Below, piece by piece: positions 11,755-23,860 of a stretch of 49,123 nt of DNA. The translations under genes were made by a program, and so were the position numbers. Position 1 is the first letter of the stretch, and each line of letters begins with the position of its first letter. Origin of the DNA: Paracoccaceae bacterium (lineage in GTDB: Bacteria; Pseudomonadota; Alphaproteobacteria; Rhodobacterales; Rhodobacteraceae); the NCBI GenBank assembly GCA_014762635.1, contig JABURR010000043.1, positions 1-49,123 of the forward strand. The letters run 5' to 3'. The notes under the pieces were generated by a model that worked only from the letters and a program-made list of their open reading frames with translations, had not been told where the DNA came from and ran no database searches.

Positions 11755-11844
11755 TGGCGGAGAGACAGGGATTCGAACCCTGGGTGGACTTGCGCCCACA
11801 ACGGTTTTCGAGACCGCCCCGTTCGACCACTCCGGCACCTCTCC
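11755..11844 (-). tRNA. tRNA-Ser (anticodon CGA)
   Basis: The 90-base gene reads GGAGAGG...CCTCTCC-type acceptor pairing on the minus strand. It has the D arm GCCGGAGTGGTCGAACGG, the anticodon loop CTCGAAA (anticodon CGA, decoding UCG), a long class II variable arm, the T loop GGTTCGAATCC and an encoded CCA end. This is the classic serine tRNA layout. Its 3' end faces the integrase gene and is a plausible island attachment site; no second copy of the 3' end was seen elsewhere in the window. Confidence 0.96.
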
Positions 11845-11977
11845 GCGGTCGGGCGGACATTTAGGGGATGCTCTGTCCGCGCGCAACCCGAAATTTGAGG
11901 GCGGCAACGGCTTTCGATATTGGTTTGTGCGAGCCGAGCGGATAGCCTCTGCGGGTTCCATCCAAAGAGGGAAAGAT

Positions 11978-12805
11978 ATGCGCCTACGCCAACTCCTTAA
12001 TACGCTTCTGGTGATCTTGGTTCCGCTCTCGGCATCTGCCCAGTCCGATTTGCGTGTCGGGCCGCTCTATGAGGCGATGGGGTTTCCCGAGGTGATCGAG
12101 ATCATGCGTGACGAGGGTATCGTCTACGGGGTGGAGCTTGGCGAGGACATGCTCGAGCCACGGGACATGGAAGCCTGGTCCGAGACGGTGGGGGGCATCT
12201 ACGAAGAGGAGAGAATAGCGCTGCTCGTCGCGCAGGAACTGGAAGACGGCCTGCGGGAGGTAGATATCACGCCGCTTGTCGCGTTCTTTTCCGCGCCGCG
12301 GGGGGAGAAGATCGTGTCGCTCGAGATTTCTGCGCGCAGGGCATTGATGGACCCGGATATCGAAGCTGACGCGATCGACCAGTTCGCCAGGATGGCGAAG
12401 GCGAGAGATCCTCGCGTTGACCAGCTTCGCGAATTCGCCGAGGTCAACAACCTTATCCAGGAAAACGTCATCGGCGGGCTGAATGCCAACTTCGCGTTCT
12501 TCGCGGCGATGCGCGATGGGGGCGCCATGCCCGGTGATCCAGGTGATGGGGAGCTTCTGGAACTGGTGTTGGCCGGGGAGCCGGAAGTCCGTGCCGATAC
12601 CGAGGAATGGCTGTTTTCCTACCTTGCCATGGCCTACAGCCCCCTGAGTGACGAGGATCTCGATGCGTATATAGCGCTGTCCAAGACCGCGGAGGGGCAG
12701 GCGCTGAACGCGGCGATCTTCGAGGCGTTCGATGTGATGTTCGTCGATATCTCGCGGCGGCTCGGGGAAGGTATCGCGCGCCAGCTTTCACAGCAGGATC
12801 TCTAG
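11978..12805 (+). CDS. DUF2059 domain protein, probably periplasmic
   Basis: This 275-residue protein has a clear N-terminal signal peptide (RLRQLLNTLLVILVPLSASAQS, cleavage likely after ASA). A helical, acidic body follows, typical of the DUF2059 group: segments such as FFSAPRGEKIVSLE and LDAYIALSKTAEGQALNAAIFEAFD. The function of this family is not established. The ATG at 11978 follows AAAGAGGGA; a longer frame back to 11669 would read through the tRNA and is rejected. It is a single gene, divergent from tRNA-Ser. Confidence 0.85.
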   Translation: MRLRQLLNTLLVILVPLSASAQSDLRVGPLYEAMGFPEVIEIMRDEGIVYGVELGEDMLEPRDMEAWSETVGGIYEEERIALLVAQELEDGLREVDITPLVAFFSAPRGEKIVSLEISARRALMDPDIEADAIDQFARMAKARDPRVDQLREFAEVNNLIQENVIGGLNANFAFFAAMRDGGAMPGDPGDGELLELVLAGEPEVRADTEEWLFSYLAMAYSPLSDEDLDAYIALSKTAEGQALNAAIFEAFDVMFVDISRRLGEGIARQLSQQDL

Positions 12806-13025
12806 TCGGGCCCACGGGATCGAATTCATATGTGGGCGGGTAGGGCGCCTCACCAACCACTTGACTTATTGAGAGCTCTCACCGATAAGCGCGGCTCCGA
12901 ATGCGCTGTGTGTTCGGAAGACGGAAACATCGCTCGGAAATCGGGCGCGCTGTCCGAGGCGGCAATTGCCACAACATCGGGGTGATCCCTGGGGCCAGAG
13001 GGCGCGGAAAGACAAGGAAAGACAG

Positions 13026-13664
13026 ATGTTTGCAGTCCTCAAGACTGGCGGCAAGCAGTATCGGGTCAAGTCGGGCGACGTGCTGCGTGTCGAGAAGCTG
13101 GCTGCCGATGCGGGCGAAAAAGTCCAGTTCAACGAGATTCTCATGGTTGGCGCCACCGTTGGAACCCCCTTCGTGTCGGGTGCTGCCGTGCAGGCTGAAG
13201 TTCTTGATCAGATCAAGGGCGACAAGGTCATTCACTTCGTGAAGCGTCGTCGTAAGCATTCGTCGAAGCGCACCAAGGGCCACCGTCAGCAGCTGACCAT
13301 GCTGCGCGTGACCGACATCCTCGAGAAGGGTGGCGACAACTCCGGCGTTAAGGCTGCCGTGGGTGCCGGTTCGGTCTCCGTGACCGAGGCCGCTCCGAAG
13401 AAAGCTCCGGCCAAGAAAGCCGCTGCTCCGAAGGCCGAAGCCCCGAAGGCGGAAGCTCCGGCTGGTGCTGACGATCTGAAGAAACTGTCGGGTGTCGGCC
13501 CGGCCCTCGAGAAGAAGCTGCTGGCAGCGGGCGTCACGACCTTTGCCCAGATCGCAGCCTGGACCGAGGCCGATATCGCCGAATTCGACGAGAAACTGTC
13601 GTTCAAGGGCCGGATCGAGCGTGAAGGCTGGGTCGAACAGGCCAAAGAACTGGCCGGGAAGTAA
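13026..13664 (+). CDS. rplU: Ribosomal protein L21 with C-terminal helix-hairpin-helix extension
   Basis: Residues 1-103 are a normal L21 ([22 protein letters not shown]...[19 protein letters not shown]), a 23S rRNA-binding protein of the large subunit. After this comes an Ala/Lys/Pro-rich linker, and from about residue 153 a domain [22 protein letters not shown]...[22 protein letters not shown] that looks like a helix-hairpin-helix fold. The total of 212 residues is about twice the E. coli length. The ATG at 13026 follows AAGGAAAG. It forms an operon with rpmA, 11 bases downstream. Confidence 0.95.
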   Translation: MFAVLKTGGKQYRVKSGDVLRVEKLAADAGEKVQFNEILMVGATVGTPFVSGAAVQAEVLDQIKGDKVIHFVKRRRKHSSKRTKGHRQQLTMLRVTDILEKGGDNSGVKAAVGAGSVSVTEAAPKKAPAKKAAAPKAEAPKAEAPAGADDLKKLSGVGPALEKKLLAAGVTTFAQIAAWTEADIAEFDEKLSFKGRIEREGWVEQAKELAGK

Positions 13665-13675
13665 GGAGACAACCA

Positions 13676-13945
13676 ATGGCACACAAAAAAGCAGGCGGTT
13701 CATCCCGGAACGGTCGCGACTCTGCGGGTCGTCGCCTCGGCGTGAAACTTTATGGTGGCCAGGCGGCTATCCCCGGTAACATCATCGTGCGTCAACGCGG
13801 CACCAAGTGGTGGCCGGGCGAAGGCGTCGGCATGGGCAAGGATCATACGATCTTTGCGACCGTCGAAGGCGCCGTGACCTTCCACAAGGGTCTGAAAGGC
13901 CGCACTTTTATTTCGGTTCTCCCGGTAGCGGAGGCCGCTGAGTAA
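13676..13945 (+). CDS. rpmA: Ribosomal protein L27
   Basis: 89 residues, beginning [24 protein letters not shown], the conserved L27 N-terminus that reaches the peptidyl-transferase centre. The next conserved stretch, [35 protein letters not shown], also matches. It follows rplU after 11 bases with a GGAG site and ends before a strong terminator. Confidence 0.98.
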   Translation: MAHKKAGGSSRNGRDSAGRRLGVKLYGGQAAIPGNIIVRQRGTKWWPGEGVGMGKDHTIFATVEGAVTFHKGLKGRTFISVLPVAEAAE

Positions 13946-13967
13946 GCCGAAACCGAACGCGAAGTTC

Positions 13968-14001
13968 AAAGGGGGATCGGCAAACAGCCGGTCCCCCTTT
14001 C
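13968..14001 (+). terminator. Rho-independent terminator after rpmA
   Basis: AAAGGGGGATCGG (13968-13980) pairs with CCGGTCCCCCTTT (13988-14000) with a short loop and a following T-rich stretch, 23 bases after the rpmA stop. Confidence 0.85.
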
Positions 14002-14253
14002 TGGTTTTCCGGACCGTGGACTTATCTTGAAACGGCGCCCGGATGGCACTTTGCAGGATTAACCGGTTGTGCCGCGTTCGGGGACGGGAAACGTCATTTT
14101 CCTGTCAGAATTCGTGATTAGCGTATTGGTTCTGGTGAAGCCGTCTCTTCGGGAGGAAACGCGGGGCGGTCGTATCAAAGGATAACAAAACCGGGCGTGC
14201 TCCCACTGTGTTTGGCGGGGCAGGAGGGATTTGCTTTTCGGAGGAGGGAAAGC

Positions 14254-14793
14254 ATGATTATTGACCAGATCATCGACCAGGACGTCATTCCGGCAGAACG
14301 GTTCAAGCTGCGGCCGTTGCGGCGGTCCGATGCGGGGCTTCTGCGCATGCATTCCGGTGATGAGCGCGTGGCCCGCGCAACTCGGTCGATCCCGCACCCA
14401 CTGCCACCAGGCGCTGCCGAAGCTTTCGTGGCCCGCAGCTTGAGCCAGGACCGGGTCGAGGATGTCTGGGTCATGGACGGATCCGGCAACAACCTGTCCG
14501 AGGTTCTTGGCGTCGTCACGCTCAAGCGCATGGATCGCGACCAGTCCGAGATCAGCTATTGGGTCGCGCCAGCCTTCTGGAATACCGGTTTCGCCTCCGA
14601 GGCCGTCACCGCGATCGTCGAGGCTAACCCACAGCAGGCCAAGACCTTGTTCGCGGAGGTTTTCCAGGACAATCCGGCCTCGGCCCGGGTAGTGACGAAC
14701 GCGGGCTTCGAATACCTTGGCGATGCGGAGGCGTTCAGCGTGGCGCGCAACGCCACCGTGAAGACCTGGACCTACTTGAAGAAACTCGATTGA
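14254..14793 (+). CDS. GNAT-family N-acetyltransferase (RimJ/RimL type)
   Basis: This 179-residue acetyltransferase of the Acetyltransf_3 type begins with a typical FKLRPLRRSDAGLLRMHSGDERVARATRSIPHP. The core includes EVLGVVTLKRMDRDQSEISYWVAPAFWNTGFASEAVTAIV and NPASARVVTNAGFEYLG, the acetyl-CoA-binding and C-terminal elements. The substrate is not known; the position between rpmA and obgE is common in this bacterial group, so a ribosome- or protein-related target is possible but unproven. The ATG at 14254 follows GGAGGAGGG. Confidence 0.88.
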   Translation: MIIDQIIDQDVIPAERFKLRPLRRSDAGLLRMHSGDERVARATRSIPHPLPPGAAEAFVARSLSQDRVEDVWVMDGSGNNLSEVLGVVTLKRMDRDQSEISYWVAPAFWNTGFASEAVTAIVEANPQQAKTLFAEVFQDNPASARVVTNAGFEYLGDAEAFSVARNATVKTWTYLKKLD

Positions 14794-14799
14794 GCCTGA

Positions 14800-16982
<2,183 letters not shown>

Positions 16983-17007
16983 CCGGCACCGGACAGGGGC
17001 AAGAAAG

Positions 17008-18269
<1,262 letters not shown>

Positions 18270-18273
<4 letters not shown>

Positions 18274-18869
18274 AAGCGCAGCTCGATCTGATCATCCCCA
18301 AACGACACGTCGACCGGGCGCGCCAGGGCGTGAACGGCGCGCGGGACAAGGGCGAACTGAACCTCGGCCGGGCTCGGGGCGCGGCCTTGTCTGAGGCCTT
18401 CGAGATGCGCCCAGAGGTCGTTATCGATGCGAATGGAGCTGGACTGACCGGAAAGTAGCCACTTCTCGCCCGGCAACACCCGGATCTCACCGCCGCGCGG
18501 CATCGCGTGTTGCAAACAAAGAAGCAGCAGGAAGGCCAGGCGCACCTCGGCCCGCGGAAGCGGGTTTTCCGCCTGCCATATGACGTCCAGACGCCCATAG
18601 GAAATGCCCTCCAGCGCTTTGCGGATATCGCGCTGGGAAATCTCCTCCTGTCCGGAAGCGGCGCCAAAGGCGATGCGAAGGAACTGAAGCCGGGATTGCG
18701 CCACGCCGAGGCTGTCTGCGATCAGGGCCTTTTCCTCGCCGTGGTCTCCCGGGCCCATGTCCAACAGTTCAAGCCCATTGCCGATCGCGCCCAACGGGTT
18801 GATAAGGTCATGACAGATGCGCGATCCGATCAATTCCCCGAGTGTTTCCTGCGAGGGCCAATCGGTCAT
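18270..18869 (-). CDS. chpT: Histidine phosphotransferase ChpT
   Basis: ChpT passes phosphoryl groups from the kinase CckA to CtrA (and CpdR) in alphaproteobacterial cell-cycle, motility and gene-transfer control. The 199-residue protein has the phosphoacceptor helix [22 protein letters not shown] with His20, a four-helix dimerisation domain, and a C-terminal degenerate kinase-like domain without an evident ATP site. It is convergent with proA and divergent from the small DUF3553 gene, with about 30 bases between them. Confidence 0.88.
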
Positions 18870-18899
18870 GGTCGTGCCGCGTGGGGAAAGGGGCCAATC

Positions 18900-19082
18900 A
18901 TGCGGGGCATGAATTCATTGCTGGAGCCGGGAATGCTAGTCCGGCACCCGCAGCAGGAAGACTGGGGCATCGGACAGGTGCAGTCCAATATCGACGGGCG
19001 GATCACCGTGAATTTCCAGCATGAGGGCAAAGTCGTCATCGATGGCACGCGTGTTGAGCTTCGGATGGTTCTGGACACCTAG
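18900..19082 (+). CDS. DUF3553 small protein
   Basis: This 60-residue protein has SLLEPGMLVRHPQQEDWGIGQVQSNIDGRITVNFQHEGKVVIDG, a compact beta-rich module like the UvrD-C-terminal/CarD-type SH3 folds and matching the DUF3553 group. Function is not established. The ATG at 18900 is favoured by GGGGAAAGGGG just upstream; the ATG at 18909 (MNSLLEP) is the usual family start but has poor spacing. It lies divergent to chpT. Confidence 0.8.
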   Translation: MRGMNSLLEPGMLVRHPQQEDWGIGQVQSNIDGRITVNFQHEGKVVIDGTRVELRMVLDT

Positions 19083-19232
19083 GGCTTCTAAATATGCGTG
19101 TGTTTAGGTTCAATTAACAACACCTTTGAGAGAATGCCTGCAGATGTCGTGCCGGGGCAGTGCATCTGTTGCAATGCCAAGCGTTGGCCCCTAGAACGCC
19201 GAGCACCGTTTGAAAAGGTCCGACAGGTCTCG

Positions 19233-20015
19233 ATGATGACGTCAAGAAATACGGGGTTTCAGCTTCGGCTCGCCGCGACTGACGCCGACCTGGAAGCGGC
19301 GCAGCGTCTTCGTTACGATGTCTTCGTCGAGGAATTGGGCGGTGATGGGCCGCTTGTGGACCATGAAGCGCGCCTCGAACGCGATGAGTTCGATCCGTAT
19401 TTTGATCACCTGATCCTGGTGGATCCCTCCCGGGATGCCACGAAGCTTGAGCACGTTGTGGGCGTCTACCGCCTTTTGCGCGGTGAGCAGGCGCAGAAGA
19501 TCGGACGGTTCTACTCCGAGAGCGAATACGACCTGACCGTTCTGAAAGAGGGTGGTCGGCGCCTGTTGGAACTGGGACGGTCCTGCCTGCACCCGGACTA
19601 TCGCGGCGGCGCGGGGATGTACCATCTCTGGTCAGGTCTGGCCGAGTACGTTGAACGGCACGAGATCGAGGTCCTCTTCGGCGTGGCCAGTTTCCACGGC
19701 ACCGACGTTCAGGCAGTGGCCGAGCCGTTATCCTTACTACATCACCGGCATCTCGCGCCCGAGGATATCCGGGTGCGCGCGCGGGCGGAACATTTCCAGC
19801 CGATGGACCTCGTGCCCGAAGAGGCCATCGACCGGCGCAAGGCGATGCTGGCGACCCCGGCGCTGATCAAGGCCTATCTGCGGCTTGGTGGGTTCGTGGG
19901 TGAGGGCGCATTCATCGACCACGCCTTCAACACGATCGATGTCTGCCTGATCCTGGATACAGCGCGCATGAACGACAGCCAGCGCGCGATCTATACACGG
20001 GATCGCGCCCGATGA
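19233..20015 (+). CDS. olsB: Ornithine N-acyltransferase OlsB
   Basis: OlsB transfers a 3-hydroxyacyl group from ACP to ornithine, giving lyso-ornithine lipid. The 260-residue GNAT-like (Acetyltransf_5) product has LRLAATDADLEAAQRLRYDVFVEELGGDGP, DEFDPYFDHLILVD, VVGVYRLLRGEQA, SEYDL, LELGRSCLHPDYRGG and FGVASFHG. The start could be the ATG at 19233 or 19236 (adjacent codons); the longer frame from 19098 is rejected. It overlaps olsA by 4 bases, so the two steps of ornithine lipid synthesis are coupled. Confidence 0.92.
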   Translation: MMTSRNTGFQLRLAATDADLEAAQRLRYDVFVEELGGDGPLVDHEARLERDEFDPYFDHLILVDPSRDATKLEHVVGVYRLLRGEQAQKIGRFYSESEYDLTVLKEGGRRLLELGRSCLHPDYRGGAGMYHLWSGLAEYVERHEIEVLFGVASFHGTDVQAVAEPLSLLHHRHLAPEDIRVRARAEHFQPMDLVPEEAIDRRKAMLATPALIKAYLRLGGFVGEGAFIDHAFNTIDVCLILDTARMNDSQRAIYTRDRAR

Positions 20016-20848
20016 ACCCGACATGGAATGACGCGCCTCCGCCAGAGGCGCCGACGATAAGACCTCTTGGTTGGGGGCGGGTGCTCGTGCGGGGCACGTT
20101 GTTGGGCGGGCTGACTTTCGGTTGCCTTGCCCTGCTGCTGCTTCTCCGTCTCGTGGAGCGGCCCTTGTTCGGCCTGCATCGCCCCTGGACGCCCTTCATC
20201 ACCCAGTTCGTCTGCCGCAGCGCCTTCGTGATCCTTGGCATCGGGTTCGACCAGAAGGGCGAACGGATGTCGCAGAAGGGCGCGGTGGTGGCCAATCACT
20301 CTTCCTGGTTGGACATCTTCACGCTGAATGCCCGCAAGCGCATCTATTTCGTCTCCAAGTCCGAAGTGGCGGGTTGGCCCGCGATCGGCTGGCTTGCCCG
20401 GGCCACGGGAACCGTCTTCATCAACCGCAAAGGGCGAGACGCGAAAGCGCAGAAAGATCTGTTCGAGGCGCGCCTGAAGGCAGGGCACAAGCTACTGTTC
20501 TTCCCGGAAGGCACCTCGACAGATGGTCAGCGCGTCTTACCGTTCAAGTCCACGCTTTTCGCCGCGTTCTTCGCGGACGGGCTGCTCGAGATTCTTTGGG
20601 TGCAACCGGTGACGGTCAACTACATCGCGCCCACGGGTCAGGATCCGCGCTTCTATGCCTGGTGGGGCGACATGGTCTTCGGGAGCCATCTGCTCAAGAT
20701 CCTAGCCGCGCCGCGACAAGGTCGGGTCGAAGTGGTCTACCACGACCCGGTGCGCGTTGCGGATTTTCCTGATCGCAAGAGCCTTGCGAAACACTGTGAA
20801 GGGATCGTGCGGAGCGCCGCCCGTTTGCCGGGCGGGCAGGGTGCCTAG
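20012..20848 (+). CDS. olsA: Lyso-ornithine lipid O-acyltransferase OlsA
   Basis: OlsA acylates lyso-ornithine lipid, completing phosphorus-free membrane ornithine lipid. The 278-residue PlsC-family protein has an N-terminal membrane segment (about 24-46), the catalytic NHSSWLD (His96, Asp101), GTVFINRKGRDAK and FFPEGTSTDGQR. It is translationally coupled to olsB and overlaps the convergent ThiE-like gene by 4 bases. Homologues also acylate lysophosphatidate, so some PlsC activity is possible. Confidence 0.92.
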   Translation: MNPTWNDAPPPEAPTIRPLGWGRVLVRGTLLGGLTFGCLALLLLLRLVERPLFGLHRPWTPFITQFVCRSAFVILGIGFDQKGERMSQKGAVVANHSSWLDIFTLNARKRIYFVSKSEVAGWPAIGWLARATGTVFINRKGRDAKAQKDLFEARLKAGHKLLFFPEGTSTDGQRVLPFKSTLFAAFFADGLLEILWVQPVTVNYIAPTGQDPRFYAWWGDMVFGSHLLKILAAPRQGRVEVVYHDPVRVADFPDRKSLAKHCEGIVRSAARLPGGQGA

Positions 20849-21465
20849 CCCATCGCGTTGATCAGCTTGGCCAGCGCGTCGGCAGGCGCATCCTCGCGCC
20901 AGATTTCTTCTCCGATTCCGAAGAAATCCGTGATCGGAGTCATGTCTCGAATGATCTCTTCGTTCAGACCACCCTCAGCGACAACCGGGACTTCGATCAC
21001 TTCCGACCACCAGGCGAAGAGATCGCGCTCGGCAAGGGTTCCGTCGCCAAGGGCCGTGTTGCCGACGGGGCCGAAAGCCACGTAATCCGCGCCAGCCTCG
21101 CCCGCGTTCAGCCCGTCATGCCGAGATGCGCCACAGAAGGCGCCAACGATGGCGTCACCACCCAAATCCTTGCGCACCTTGCGCACCGAACGCGCGCCAT
21201 CCGCCAGATGCACGCCATCAAGGCCAAGGCGCTCAACCATCAGGACGTGTTGTTCGATGACGATGGCGATATCCCGCGCGTGCGAGACTTCCCGAAGGGC
21301 ATCGGCGGCGCGGGCCACGCGATCCTCGTCCTTCGTCGCAAGGGCAAGGCGAACGCAGGCGATCTCGGTGCTGTCGAGAACCTTCCCCAGCGTGTCGGGA
21401 AAGATCTCCAGATCGAAGTCCGGCGGGGTGATAAGATAGATTTGCGGGCGCTCGATTTCGGCCAT
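20845..21465 (-). CDS. ThiE/TenI-like barrel protein
   Basis: This 206-residue protein follows the thiamine phosphate synthase fold (IYLITPPDFD, GLDGVHLADG, GAFCGASRHDGLNAGEAGADYVAFGPVG, VPVVAEGG). In place of the QLRxK pyrophosphate-binding motif it has CVRLALATKDEDR, and the ND of VVND is replaced by VIEQ. It is probably not a full TMP synthase; a TenI-like or other phosphate-binding role is possible. A complete ThiE is encoded at 6107-6727. It is convergent with olsA. Confidence 0.75.
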   Translation of the reverse strand: MAEIERPQIYLITPPDFDLEIFPDTLGKVLDSTEIACVRLALATKDEDRVARAADALREVSHARDIAIVIEQHVLMVERLGLDGVHLADGARSVRKVRKDLGGDAIVGAFCGASRHDGLNAGEAGADYVAFGPVGNTALGDGTLAERDLFAWWSEVIEVPVVAEGGLNEEIIRDMTPITDFFGIGEEIWREDAPADALAKLINAMG

Positions 21466-21519
21466 TGCTCAGGCTCCTGCTAGGCTTTGCGCCCCTATAG
21501 CGGGGATTGAGCGGCTTGG

Positions 21520-21849
21520 CTACTTCGGCGGAAGGCTTCGGGCATGGGAAAGTGCCAGCGCCATCCACGCGCGGCGACGAATATCGTCTGCAAGCGCTTC
21601 GTCGGTGACGTCAATCATGCCGCCCATCTTCCGGGCCGTGAACATCATCGGTCTGGCCCCCTCAATCGCCATGGCCTCGGCCTCGGCGGGTTTGCCGACC
21701 CTGAACATGCCGCCGCCGGAATGCACGCCGCAGACCATGTTGCCATCAAGTAGGAAGCAGAGCCCGCCGAACATCTTCTTTTCGGTGATGCCGGGTTCCT
21801 CTGACAGGTCCGCCCGCATGAGTTCGGCCAGTCCTTCGTCATACGCCAT
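21520..21849 (-). CDS. TfoX N-terminal-domain protein
   Basis: This 109-residue protein is equivalent to the N-terminal domain of TfoX/Sxy: KKMFGGLCFLLDGNMVCGV and FRVGKPAEAEAM. In gamma-proteobacteria TfoX regulates competence; stand-alone N-domain proteins in other bacteria have no proven role. The start at 21849 has an excellent AAGGAGG site. The TfoX C-terminal domain is encoded separately at 43,602-43,940. It is divergent from trmJ with 64 bases between. Confidence 0.85.
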   Translation of the reverse strand: MAYDEGLAELMRADLSEEPGITEKKMFGGLCFLLDGNMVCGVHSGGGMFRVGKPAEAEAMAIEGARPMMFTARKMGGMIDVTDEALADDIRRRAWMALALSHARSLPPK

Positions 21850-21913
21850 GGTCGCCTCCTTGCCTTGGGAGTGGTCGCATCGTATCACCGCGCCGAATTT
21901 TCCGGAAATACAG

Positions 21914-22654
21914 ATGACCATAGCCCAACCTGCCTTCGTTCTCGTTCGCCCCCAGATGGGGGAAAATATCGGTGGTGCCGCGCGTGCCATGCTGAATTTC
22001 GGCCTGGACCAAATGCGCATGGTCGATCCACGGGATGGGTGGCCCAACCCCAAGGCCGTAGCCATGGCAAGCGGCGCCGGGCGGGTTCTGGATGCCGCCG
22101 GAGTGTTTCCCACCACCGCCGAGGCGATTGCCGATTGTGACTACGTCTTCGCCACGACCGCTCGCCAGCGTGGCCTGACAAAGCCCATCGTGACCCCGGA
22201 ACGTGCCATGGAGCAGGCCCGAGCCATGATCGCCGAGGGGCGTCGCGTCGCCGTGCTGTTTGGGCCAGAGCGCGCCGGGCTGGAAAATGACGATATCGCC
22301 CGAGCCAATGCGATCGTGTCGGTGCCGGTGAACCCGGAGTTTCCTTCGCTCAACCTCGCGCAATGCGTGCTGCTCACCGGCTATGAATGGCGCCGCCAGA
22401 CGGTCGAGATCGTGCCGGAGGTCATCGAACTGGCCAAGACCGAGTTCGCCAGTGCAGTGGAAATCGAAAAGCTGGGAGATCACTACGAGGAACGGCTGGA
22501 GGAAGCCGGGTTCTTCTTCCCCGAGGTCAAGGCCGAGGGCATGAAGATGAACCTGCGCAATCTGTGGTCCCGGATGCCGCTTACCCGTGCGGATGTGCAG
22601 ATCCTGCACGGCATCCTGCGACAAATGGTTCGCTGGAAGGAACGGGGCGAATAG
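21914..22654 (+). CDS. trmJ: tRNA (cytidine/uridine-2'-O-)-methyltransferase TrmJ
   Basis: TrmJ is a SPOUT-class enzyme that methylates the ribose at position 32 of the tRNA anticodon loop. The 246-residue product shows FVLVRPQMGENIGGAARAMLNFGL, the knot motifs VLFGPERAGLENDDI and VPVNPEFPSLNLAQCVLL, and a C-terminal helical region typical of TrmJ. The ATG at 21914 begins MTIAQPAFVLV; the longer frame back to 21605 overlaps the TfoX gene and is rejected. Confidence 0.92.
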   Translation: MTIAQPAFVLVRPQMGENIGGAARAMLNFGLDQMRMVDPRDGWPNPKAVAMASGAGRVLDAAGVFPTTAEAIADCDYVFATTARQRGLTKPIVTPERAMEQARAMIAEGRRVAVLFGPERAGLENDDIARANAIVSVPVNPEFPSLNLAQCVLLTGYEWRRQTVEIVPEVIELAKTEFASAVEIEKLGDHYEERLEEAGFFFPEVKAEGMKMNLRNLWSRMPLTRADVQILHGILRQMVRWKERGE

Positions 22655-22711
22655 CTTGAAGGCGCAGGGGGTGAGACCTAGTCTCTGCCGCAACGGAAAT
22701 AGGGGGCAGGC

Positions 22712-23860
22712 ATGAGCCAGAAGCGTTCCATCTTTGAAGAGGTCGAAGAAGGGGCCGCGACCCGGCCCGAACCGAAGGCGGGTCTGGTCGAAAAATCTCG
22801 GTCGGGCGCGCGCAAGGCGATCCGGGCGTGGTTGATGGTCCTGTTCGCCATGGTGGTCCTGATGATCGCGGTGGGCGGATTGACCCGTTTGACTGATTCC
22901 GGCCTGTCGATCACCGAGTGGCGCCCCGTGACCGGGGCCCTGCCGCCCATGTCCGAGGCGCACTGGGCGGAAGAGTTCGAAAAGTATAAGCAAATCCCCG
23001 AATACCAACTTCAGAACCGGGGGATGTCGCTGGAAGAGTTCAAGTTCATCTACTGGTGGGAATGGGGTCATCGGCAGCTTGGGCGGGTCATCGGCCTGGT
23101 CTGGGCGGTCGGATTTGCGGGTTTCCTGATCGCGAAGAAGATCCCTGTGGGCTGGACCGGCCGTCTTCTGGGCGTAGGCGCCCTTGGAGGGCTGCAGGGT
23201 GCCATAGGCTGGTGGATGGTCTCCTCGGGGTTGACCGGAGAGCGACTTGACGTGGCCTCCTACCGCCTGGCGACGCACTTGGGCCTCGCTTTCGTGATCC
23301 TCGGGTTCCTTGGCTGGTTCATCTTCCTGCTTGGACGGAGCGAAACAGACCTGCTGCAGGCACGACGCGGGCGGGAGCCGAAGCTTTTCGGGATGTCGAC
23401 CGGGTTGCTGCACTTCTCCTTCCTTCAAATCCTGCTTGGGGCGCTTGTCGCTGGCATCGACGCGGGCCGAAACTACATAGACTGGCCGCTGATGGCCGGG
23501 GGGGTCTTCCCGCCCGACATGTTCCAGATTGAGCCTCTCTGGCGGAACTTCTTCGAGAATGACGGCCTCGTGCAGTTCATGCACCGAATGGCGGGGTATC
23601 TGCTGCTGATCTACGGGGTGATCGTCTGGAAGCGATCACGATCCAGCGGCAACTTCGCCACGCGCCGGGCCTTCGATTGGGTTGCGGTGATGCTGTTCGG
23701 GCAGATGGTTCTGGGCATCGTGACCGTGATGCATTCGGCCCCTTGGCAGATTGCGATCTTCCACCAGCTTGGGGCGGTGGTGCTCTGGGTGCTGATCCTG
23801 CGTGGCCGGTTCCTTGCGCAATACCCGCAACAGCAATCCATTCGCGGAGGTGCCGCATGA
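22712..23860 (+). CDS. ctaA: Heme A synthase CtaA/Cox15
   Basis: CtaA oxidises heme O to heme A for aa3-type cytochrome oxidase in the inner membrane. The 382-residue protein has eight predicted membrane segments, starting at about residue 38 (AWLMVLFAMVVLMIAVGGLTRLTDSGLS). Conserved histidine regions include WWEWGHRQLGR, RLATHLGLAF, QFMHRMAGY and FHQLGAVV. The long soluble N-terminus (about 35 residues) fits the alphaproteobacterial Cox15-like type. It overlaps the next gene by 4 bases. Confidence 0.95.
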   Translation: MSQKRSIFEEVEEGAATRPEPKAGLVEKSRSGARKAIRAWLMVLFAMVVLMIAVGGLTRLTDSGLSITEWRPVTGALPPMSEAHWAEEFEKYKQIPEYQLQNRGMSLEEFKFIYWWEWGHRQLGRVIGLVWAVGFAGFLIAKKIPVGWTGRLLGVGALGGLQGAIGWWMVSSGLTGERLDVASYRLATHLGLAFVILGFLGWFIFLLGRSETDLLQARRGREPKLFGMSTGLLHFSFLQILLGALVAGIDAGRNYIDWPLMAGGVFPPDMFQIEPLWRNFFENDGLVQFMHRMAGYLLLIYGVIVWKRSRSSGNFATRRAFDWVAVMLFGQMVLGIVTVMHSAPWQIAIFHQLGAVVLWVLILRGRFLAQYPQQQSIRGGAA

